From contig CP154955.1 in assembly GCA_039621445.1 (NCBI GenBank), forward strand, positions 11,644,241 to 11,708,240: DNA of 64,000 nucleotides. Direction: 5' to 3'. Source of the DNA: Euglena gracilis (lineage: Eukaryota; Euglenida; Euglenophyceae; Euglenales). Both the position numbers and the translations under genes were made by a program. Within the stretch, counting starts at the first letter, position 1, and each line of letters starts with the position of its first letter. The notes beneath the pieces are model-generated. The model was not told the DNA's origin, did no database searches, and saw only the letters and a list, made by a program, of their open reading frames with translations. Below, in pieces: positions 56,135 to 64,000 of the stretch.

Positions 56135-57315
56135 CCGAACCGGCGTTCTGGACACCGGTTCGGCACAGAAATTTCTGCGCCGAACTAGCGTCCAGAACGC
56201 CGGTTCGGGCGGGAAAACGGCGTCCTGGGGACCGAAAATGAAAAGTGCCAAAAAGTGTCCAAAATGGTTTGTAGACATGAGGCAATCATGTCAATCACAT
56301 CTGAGCACTTTTTGGGGGTATTTGGCCAGAAATTGGGGTATTTTGTGCAACAATTTCCATTTGGCCAAATCTGGGGATTTTCTGAAATAGAATACCATGC
56401 AGCAGGGCTGAAATCTAAGGCCATCTAAAACCCTTGAGAAGGGTTATCGATCAAGGGGCAACATGGCAGGTGAACAGTGGATTTTGGAATTTGCGAAAGG
56501 GTCCAAAAATCGTAATTCTGAAAAAACCCAAGGGGTCCAGCAAAAATCGTAATTCTGAAAAAACCCAAGGGGTCCAGCTAAAATTTCCTAACCATAATTT
56601 CTGAAAAACCCAGGGGAGGGTCCAACCAATTTTGAAAACACCCAGGGGGGTGTTTTCAAAATGTGAAAGTGAAAAGTGAAAAGTGAAATTTTGGCCCCCC
56701 TAAAAATTTCCCAACTGTAATTAACATTTCCCAACAATTTTGAAAAATTCCCGGGGGGGTCCAGCCAAAATTTCCCAACCGTACTTCTGAAAAACCCTAG
56801 GGGGCTCCAGCCAATTTTTTTTTCAACCGTGTTTGTGAAGAAACCCAGCCAAAATCTCTGAACCGGAATTCTGAAAAAAGGGGGGATCAAATCCCAACCA
56901 TAATTCTGGAAGAAAAAAAACCAGCGGGGTCCAACCGAAAATTCGGCATTGCAAATCTGAAAAAATCTGGGGGGGGGGGTCCAGCCAAAATTTCCCAACC
57001 GTGATTCTGAAAAAACCTAGGGGTGGTCCAACCAAAAAAAAATTCCAAATCGTAATTCTGAAAAAAAAAACCTTTCGATTGATGGGTAACCTGGCATCAG
57101 ACGGATGAAAACTTCAATCGGCCGATCGACATGGCCATGAGCCCAAAGGAATGCCCAAAAATGTTTAGAAACTGGGTATTTAGGGCGAAATTGGCCTTTA
57201 TTCCTTGAACGCCGGTTCGGACGTGAAGCAAGAGCCCCTGATCCACGGTTTCAACAACTGTGTCCAGAACGCCGGTTCGGGCGTGAAGCCGTGTTCCAGA
57301 ACGCCGGTTCGGGCG
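56135..57315. mobile_element. possible foldback element with GAACCGGCGTTC palindromes
   Basis: The left cluster (56135-56215) has CCGAACCGGCGTTCTGGAC and its complement. The right cluster (57205-57318) has CCAGAACGCCGGTTCGGGCG twice plus one variant. GAACCGGCGTTC/GAACGCCGGTTC units enclose a tandem array. No TSD determined. Confidence 0.5.
56490..57075. repeat. diverged tandem repeat, ~55-70 bp
   Basis: Around nine units carry CCAAAATTTCCCAACCGTAA, TTCTGAAAAAACCC and AGGGGGTCCAGCCAA variants. Confidence 0.85.
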
Positions 57316-58849
57316 GCAGTTTTCGTATCAGAATGCGACTGATTGGTAGATATACCGGAGGGGCCTTTACTTCCGATGGCATAAATTCCGTAGCACCGAT
57401 ATTCGAGTGGCACAAAGTTCGGACTGGAGTACGCGAGCAGAAATTTGCGAAAAGACCGCTGGATTCCTCCCTGTTGGCCGAATTTAGGGATAAATAAATG
57501 GTGCTTTTTGTGAACATCTTTTTGCAAATTTGAAGATGATTTTTTTTTAAAAAAAGCACTGTCGACGTGGTGAACTTGAAAAAGTTGCACGGCGAAAAAA
57601 ACACAAGACCTCAAGAACAAAAAAAAACTAGAAGTTTTTTTTATGAAAAAAACAGTGGTTCCGTGAAGAAAAAAAAACCTGCAGTGTTGCTATTCTTCAA
57701 AAAAAAAAAGCAGAATTCTTTTTGCATTGAGAGGGATTTGTTCAGCAGAAAAGTAAGAGCATCGATAAGTCGAGTGTACAAACTCAGGCATCGGGCAGGG
57801 GGGGGTGTATTCTGGAAGGCTGGGTGGTTTGGGGGGGTTGTACAGGAAGGTGTGGGGGGGGGGAGCTACATCGGGGATTCCCGTAGAGCCCTGGGGGGGA
57901 GGCTCCCACCAACACCAATGTTGATGACGTACCTGTGCCTGGCCGAGTTGTTCATGCTGTTGAAAGGGTTGAAGGATTATCTGACATTTCAGATGTGTCT
58001 GAGATGGAGCCCTGATTTCACACTTTCTTCCTCTCCTGACAGGCATTGACGGGAAATCCCCGACCTACCCAGCCGCCCCCCCCCCCCATGTTCATATGGG
58101 TGGAATGGGTGGAGGGGTTGGAGGGGTTTGAAAACTTGCGACTTTGAAGCAAATTTTTCATGTTTTGATTTTTTGTGTTGCTTTTTTTTATGAAAAAGGA
58201 TATGTTATTTTTGTGTTTTAAAAAGCGTGAAACAATACGTTGTATTTTTTGTGTTTTTTTCCTCTCCACGGTTGACCCCCCCCTGGGACTTGTAAGGGAC
58301 TCTCTGAACTTCCCCTGGGTGGGGGGGGCTGGCAGCCATCCAAACTCCCTCCAGCGCATCAGCAATTCACCATTATGTGTTTTTTTTCTCACCTCAGACA
58401 AGGTGAATGATTTTCTTCGGGCTTGCCCCCTATCCATGAGTCGTCTAGATTGCGCAGCCTTCACAAGTACTTTCCGAAACTGTTTTGCGCTCCTTGCAGT
58501 GGGATCAAATCACATTGCCCTTTTGCCTTGGTGGTTTTGGGATTTTGGGCCCAAGCGTCATTCAATTGTCAGCTCGCATCACTAGTTGTGGATTACTTGA
58601 AAGTTCCCTTTGGATTCCAACGAGCACCTGCGGACACCCATGTGTGCCCTTGAAGTTCACGCTTCTCGGCAGTCTCCTCTTGGCCCCCCTGTGTGCCCTC
58701 CGATGCCCAAGCAAAGGAGCGTTGGCAGGGGGGGGGGGGCGGGTCCCGAGGTCAGATTTTTTAAATTTTTTTTGATTTTTTTTGCATTTTTGGCATTTTT
58801 TGCTGTACTGTCTCAACACCGGGGGGGGGCTTCCTGGGGCCCAACCTCT
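57316..58849. other. unassigned sequence
   Basis: No gene accepted. Short frames near 57905-58010 (DDVPVPGRVVHAVERVEG) and 58400-58560 might be decayed exons, but no family was recognised. Confidence 0.35.
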
Positions 58850-59065
58850 ACTGCCCCCCCCCCCCCCTCAAAAATCGGCAAAAAAAAAAAACGGCGCCGA
58901 AGGCGTCGGAAAAATTTTTTAAGGCCTTTTTTTGTTCTAAAAAGGCCATTTTTGGTGTCAAAATTTTCATCTGTCTCGGGGAGGTCGGCACTGGAGGGGG
59001 GGGTCCCCGAAAATCCCAACTGTACAGGGGGGGGAGGGGGGGGTCCCCAAAAAACCCCGGCTGTA
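58850..59065. repeat. C/G-run segment with facing CTGTAC repeats and GGCGCC hairpin
   Basis: GGGGTCCCC(G/A)AAAA phrases recur at 59003 and 59049, each followed by CTGTAC. A GGCGCCGAAGGCGTC hairpin at about 58895 is followed by GGAAAAATTTTTT. Confidence 0.5.
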
Positions 59066-59489
59066 CTGCCGTCGCCCCAAATGCATGTGGTTGCCATCGG
59101 TGGCATCTTGCTCAATTGCAGTAGTTCCACCATTTTTGGGCCGTGTGCGGACTTTGTGCTGCTTAATCAAGGTGCCATCATCCCACCACTGGGGTGATGC
59201 GGTTGCGCGAGCGGCCGCACGGAGGGGGGGGTCTGAGGGCGACTGCGCACCGCGCGCGGCCCAAAATCGGTGATTTTCAGGTGTGAAAATTGGTCATTTT
59301 TGCCATTTTTTTTGGCGCGGGGGGGGGGTCGCGGGGGGAACGTGGCTGTTTTGACCAATGACCATGTGTGACCTCACGCACAACGTCACATGTGACCTAT
59401 TTTTGGCACTTTGGGCGTCCAAAAATCAATCCAATTACGAATTTATCACACATTTTTGGCAATTTTGGTTCCGCCAATCCCAATTGGTG

Positions 59490-59497
59490 CCATGTAT

Positions 59498-59536
<39 letters not shown>

Positions 59537-59621
59537 GATATATATATACATACATACATACATATATATATACATATGTGCATTCATACATATATATATA
59601 TATATATGTATATGTATATAT

Positions 59622-59657
<36 letters not shown>

Positions 59658-59665
59658 TATTGGCT
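59490..59665. repeat. (TA)n-rich microsatellite with ACAT/ACAC interruptions
   Basis: Alternating TA, GTATA, CATA and CACA units over about 175 bp. Confidence 0.95.
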
Positions 59666-59946
59666 CCTATTGGGATGCGGAAACCCTCCATATGTGGGTC
59701 GCGGGGGGGTCGCGGGGGGGGGGGGGGCACGGGGCGGGGGTCGCGGGGGGTACACCCCGTAATCGTCACCCATCCTTGGTCAATTTTTATATCATTGAAA
59801 AATATCAAAAATATTTCCAATTTTTCCGCAACTTTCCCACAATTCTTCCACTGGAACAAAAATATTTTTATTTTTCCTGCAAAATACCCAATCCTGAGCA
59901 TTTTGCTCCTTTTTTGCTTGGAAACCTGCTCGCTGAGCCAAGGATG

Positions 59947-60531
59947 TCAAGTGGTCCTGATTGATGCATTCCGCCGAGTAAGATTGTTACAAACAAGCAA
60001 GTGGTGACCAGAGACATCAAGCGGACCATGGCATTTTGGGCAAAGCAAGGTGGTATTGTTTGCAGGTTCGGTGAGCCATTCCAGCATTCCAATGCAAGAG
60101 GCACCGAAATTGGACAGACGGCAAAAGAGTCCGTTTTGCGCACTGCTGGTTGAGGTTAGCGCGCAGTTTGGGGGGTCTAGGACCCCCTCCTCGCCCACTG
60201 GGGCATCTGCTCGCCCTAGCTTCCCCAAGAAAAAAAATTGCGAAGAAATTGCTACTTTTTTGAGGCCGGCTTTTAGTTCAGCTGAGTTTTTGTTTGATGG
60301 TTTGACCTCAGAAGTTGGAACATGAAGTGCATATTCATGTGAATCACCTCGCATTGCAAGCATGACCGCCATAGTTGTGATGTTGATTGCATCACATTGC
60401 CATTTGATTTTGGTTTGTGTTTGGTCCTGAAATGTTGTGAACGGAACCATTCTCCTCAACTGGTTAAAAATACAAATCCTGCCAATTTTTTTTGCAATTT
60501 TTGTTGTGATTTCTTTGAGTTTTTCTGACAT
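59947..60531 (-). CDS. possible reverse-transcriptase C-terminal fragment (zinc-binding motif)
   Basis: A 194-codon minus-strand frame whose last third has [20 protein letters not shown] and then [10 protein letters not shown]-x2-C-x8-H-x4-C with L-D-x-x-G before the His is typical of the zinc-binding segment after the RT domain in many algal and protist non-LTR retroelements. No RT catalytic motif (YADD) is present in the frame, so it is at best a remnant. The upstream part of the frame is not recognised. Confidence 0.45.
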   Translation of the reverse strand: MSEKLKEITTKIAKKIGRICIFNQLRRMVPFTTFQDQTQTKIKWQCDAINITTMAVMLAMRGDSHEYALHVPTSEVKPSNKNSAELKAGLKKVAISSQFFFLGKLGRADAPVGEEGVLDPPNCALTSTSSAQNGLFCRLSNFGASCIGMLEWLTEPANNTTLLCPKCHGPLDVSGHHLLVCNNLTRRNASIRTT

Positions 60532-60692
60532 TTCTGCGCCCCCTTCCTTCCGTTACCCATAACGAAAAACCACTGCAAAAGGATCAATATTTTCCCAAAT
60601 TTTCCCACTGGAAAAATAAATCCTGTTTTCCATGAAATTTTTCAGAAATTTCGGAAATTTTTCCTGGAAGTATTTCTTGGAAATATTTCAGC

Positions 60693-60833
60693 AATCCTCA
60701 ACATGCTAAAGACAACTCTTGGTCAGGTGATGTATTCATTTCACGACTGGACAAAGATGGCCCAGTTGCCATTGACGTCGCCCCGCCATGCAGCATTCCG
60801 GTCGTCAAAAAGGACGACTTTTGTCAATCGTAA
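60693..60833 (+). CDS. short exon-like frame resembling the RT post-zinc segment
   Basis: After a TATTTCAG acceptor-like site it reads NPQHAKDNSWSGDVFISRLD and then KDGPVAIDVAPPCSIPVVKK to a TAA at 60831. The pattern '.GDV.I......PVAIDV' resembles the segment that follows the zinc motif in the same RT families. It is on the opposite strand from 59947-60531, so the two cannot be one intact gene. Confidence 0.3.
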   Translation, partial: NPQHAKDNSWSGDVFISRLDKDGPVAIDVAPPCSIPVVKKDDFCQS

Positions 60834-61079
60834 AAAACAGCCATTTATCCTCGTCAGTCAGAAACACAGGGAATTATTTACATCGGTTTTGTCAAAAATG
60901 TTGCGGCGAGACCATTAGAGCATAAATGCTGCCCCGTCATTTATGGGTCCGGCTTTTACCGCCTGAGGGCAAAGAACAATGAAGTCGTCGGCAGGAACAA
61001 CGGTGGGAGCAAAATTTTGGGCATTTATGAGCTGGAAGGGCCAGACGTTCCTCAGGTCGCCAGTAACAAAGAACCATCC

Positions 61080-61435
61080 GGCCCCAGCCCCCTGTAGCAC
61101 CAAACTGGGCACAACCTCTGCCAGCCCCCCCCCCTGTGGTACCAAACTGGCCGCAACTTTTGCCACCCCCCCCCCTGTGGCACCAAACTGGGCAACACCC
61201 GTGGCACCACACTGGCCACCACCTGTGCCAACCCCCCTGTGGCACCAAACTGGGCAACACCCGTGGCACAAAACTGGCCACCACCTGTGCCAACCCCCCC
61301 TGTGGCACAAAACTGGCCACCACCTGTGGCCCAAAACTGGCCACGGCCTGTGGCCCAAAACTGGCCAGATGTGCTGGCCCAAAACTGGCCAGCACACCTG
61401 TGGCCCAAACCTCCCCCAAGATGTGGCACCAAAAA
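61080..61435. repeat. minisatellite CTGTGGCACAAAACTGGCCACCAC
   Basis: About ten units, 24 to 60 bp long, of TGTGGC(A/C)C(A/C)AAACTGGSCA with CCACCTGTGCCAACCCCCC spacers. Pro/Thr-rich frames across it on both strands are repeat artefacts. Confidence 0.85.
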
Positions 61436-62137
61436 AAATGATTCAAATCAATGTAAATCAAATCCGAACCAGATTATCATTTCGTTGCAAACAAAACGGA
61501 CAGACAAATAAAAAAACTTCAAGCTTCAAGTCACAGCGGCAGGAAAAGCAGAAAATACACACGTTGTCTCTGATGGTCGTAGCGAAAACAACATGGAACA
61601 GTTTAGTAGGGACATGTTCAGGTCCAGATTACCACCTTCCAAGACCTTCAAGACCTTCCAGTTGCTTCATTTCACTTCAAGCATGGACTTCAACAATTGC
61701 TTCCCAGTGAGATCTGTAGGAGAGAGAAGTAAATTCACTGACAGAATTCTTTGGCAAACCTTGTCCTCAGCGGGGAGCTTCACAGTACAAGTCCAACATA
61801 AAATTTCAATCCTTCTGATAATGAGCCCTCATTCGGGTCGGATTGGCACTGGAAGAAGAAGTTCAGAACAGGGGTCAGATTTTGCGAAATACCAGGAAGG
61901 CGGACATTAATTTGGGATTGGCCATTCCTAACGCGGACGAGGGTTTTTGTTTTTGACAAATGTCTAAATGTCACATTAATGTCAATCGTCTGTCAGAAAC
62001 CCTTGTCATTTGCCAAAATTGGGAATGCTGCCGCCATGCACAGATACCAAGCAACCCCCTAGCTCAAGCTTCTTCAAAGGACAAACACCGGAAATTTGGT
62101 GGGCTGACGGCCGGGGTTGGGCCCAAACAAGCCTAGA
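61436..62137. other. unassigned sequence
   Basis: No gene or repeat recognised. Confidence 0.4.
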
Positions 62138-62187
62138 TTGAGGTTGAGGAATTGAGGTTGACGTTGAGGTTGAGGTTGAGGTTTTCC
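62138..62187. repeat. GAGGTT hexamer repeat
   Basis: Eight slightly varied GAGGTT units. Confidence 0.9.
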
Positions 62188-62430
62188 AACCTCAATGATA
62201 GCGCAATGTCAAAGGAAAAAGAGTCAATTACAAAAACCTTGCAACAAAGAGAGGCAACTGTTTTCCCCCAAAAATTGAGCAATTGGTCACTTATCTCAAG
62301 TTTTAAAATCACCAACCAACGTATTTATTCTTGTTTCCAACCCACATACGTTGTGTGTTGACACAAACTTGCCAAACTTGCCTTTGAGGAAGGTTTTACA
62401 AGATGAGATCAGGGTAGAATGGTAAACCGT

Positions 62431-62994
62431 CATGAACAGCCGTGGTGGGTGGAAGCAGCAAGAGGGACAATCTTATGTCGTGCTCTGCCTTCCTCAAAAT
62501 TTTTCCTTCGATTCCAACATCCCAGAATGAGAACGCCGATTAAATAAAATTTTGCCACGTTTTCCATCACTATATCGTCCAATTTTGCTGCCAGGTTTTG
62601 GGTTTCGGTGCTGAGCTTGTGTTGGTCAAGACCGAGGGGGGGGGGGAACTCCGATTTGTTTCCAGAAGAGATGGTCATCAATCAATTGTTGTGGGAGGGC
62701 GTTGTGTACCCACATTGCTGTGATGAACTCTTGAGAACTCAGATCCTCCTTGGCTTTGTTGAACTTCATCCATTGTAGTGTTTCCTAAAGATCAGAATAT
62801 CATGAACGCCTTTGCCGGGATGGCTACGCAGGGTCATCTCATGTTTCCATCACAGATGACTTGTCATCGATGACGTGTTGCAAATGTCCCAAACCCAACA
62901 AGCCAAAAGGAAAAGATTTAGAAGAAGTCTTGAATGGGCAGAGCACGACATAAGATCGTCCCCCTTGCTGCTTCCACCCACCACGCTGTTCATG
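62431..62994. repeat. inverted repeat, ~60-bp arms 450 bp apart
   Basis: 62431-62490 (CATGAACAGCCGTGGTGGGT ... ATGTCGTGCTCTGCC) and 62939-62994 are inverted copies with few mismatches. It may be a foldback insertion or two oppositely oriented repeat fragments. Confidence 0.8.
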
Positions 62995-63000
62995 AATGGT

Positions 63001-63764
63001 CAATAACGCCATGGCCAAAAAAGTTGTTCTGAAGGTGAGGAAGAATAAAACCAATGCACAATAGTAGAGCAAACGTCTATTTTTACAAAAAAAAGAAGTC
63101 AAAAAAGCATACACGGTCAACCAATTTCAATTACCGGGTCGAATTTTTCAATTTTGCAATGAAGTCCCATCACATCCCAAGGGTAACCTCGGGACATGTC
63201 AAGGTGCGCACCACGCGCGTAGCCACCTTTTGATCCCCCCCGTGTGCGGCTGCGCGCCACCCCCCTCAACCCCCCCATCACGCCTGTCAAAAAAAACAAC
63301 ACCAAAAAGGAGTCCCCAGCCACCCCGCGCGCCCAACCTCGAATGGTTAATGGATTCGTTTTGTCCCTCCACCATTGCTAGAGCCTTGCTGCTGTTCCAG
63401 CCTGCCATCCAGCTTTCCGGACCCTTTTTTTCCCTTCACAATTGTGTGGACCAGGCGTTGAACTTCAGCAGTCCGTCCGGACGTCCGCTTCCCAAGGTTG
63501 ACGGCTTGTTTTTTTTTTGAAACAAAAAAAAACATGTTTTTTTTAAAAAAAATATGTTTTTTTCAAAAAAACAAAAAAAACGTCATGGAGGGTTTGAGGG
63601 AAAATTTTTTTGCAATGTTTTTTGGAAAAAAGTCATTTTTTATCTCTGCAGCATTCATTTTTTGTTGTTTTTTTGTGGGGGTTGAAAGCATGATTTTTCG
63701 CACCAGAAAACAGATTTGGAAATACTTTCACACATTAAAAAAAACTTTAGAGGGCCGGTGATGC
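63001..63764. other. unassigned sequence with long A/T runs
   Basis: No gene accepted. 63505-63600 is made of T-run/A-run pairs. Confidence 0.4.
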
Positions 63765-63950
63765 CTAATTTGACAAAATATTCAGGTAGATTCCTAATTT
63801 GAGGCATAAATTTTGTAAAATTTGGAATGGTGATGCCTAATTTGGTGTCAAAATGCTAATTTTAGGTTGGGGATTCCTAATTTGGAGCCTAAAAAGGATT
63901 TTTTTCCAAAAATTCGTTTTTGGTGATTCCTAATTTGGCCACCAAAAATG
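63765..63950. repeat. GATGCCTAATTTGG tandem repeat at the window edge
   Basis: At least six units of GRTGCCTAATTTG or GATTCCTAATTTGG. The same phrase in the opposite orientation builds the repeat at 5540-6000, so it is a dispersed family cut off by the window end. Confidence 0.7.
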
Positions 63951-64000
63951 TGATGTTCCCCCGTGACCCCCCTCGTGACCCCCCCCCCCGGTGACCCGAA

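Noticed and set aside
60979-61511. Pro/Thr-rich repeat protein
   Set aside because: Open on both strands across a minisatellite; units differ in length by non-multiples of three.

Overview
The window is eukaryotic nuclear DNA from what looks like a large, repeat-rich genome, probably a unicellular alga or other protist. I cannot name the organism. The reasons are sparse GC-rich exon-like islands with GT-AG borders, long AT-rich non-coding stretches, long C/G/A/T homopolymers, many microsatellites, and many short terminal-inverted-repeat (TIR) elements. There is no operon-like gene packing, and I found no rRNA, tRNA or CRISPR array.

Layout. 1-11.4 kb is a graveyard of small TIR and foldback elements, several with 8-bp target-site duplications (TSDs). 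11475-22221 is one 10.7-kb element with 35-bp TIRs and a 5-bp TSD (TTTCT). It carries two minus-strand GC-rich genes, A and B, and at least thirteen copies of a palindromic dodecamer, GCGCAGGTGCGC or its one-base centre variants. Gene B has spaced Asp and Trp-His motifs that suggest an RNase-H-fold transposase. Gene A is an uncharacterised multi-exon protein with a polylysine run. I cannot place this element in a known transposon superfamily; it is the best candidate here for something undescribed.

19752-53143 is a direct tandem duplication. Unit 1 (19752-36966) is followed at once by unit 2 (36968-53143). Most of the sequence is nearly identical, but the units differ by two clean mobile-element insertions (25467-25992 and 34580-36183, present only in unit 1), by satellite content, and by a very noisy 1.1-kb start of unit 2. 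Either this is a real recent tandem duplication or two haplotypes were laid end to end by the assembler. Each unit holds the same six exon-like islands on the plus strand, at least some from a multi-pass membrane protein, plus a complex satellite block.

53-64 kb is mostly decayed repeats. It includes a broken pogo/Tigger-like DDE transposase (54542-55475), possible reverse-transcriptase C-terminal fragments (59947-60833), foldback sequences and minisatellites.

Most protein-level calls are partial. Frameshifts are common, and most lie in homopolymers or GC-rich runs, so sequence error cannot be separated from true decay from this sequence alone.
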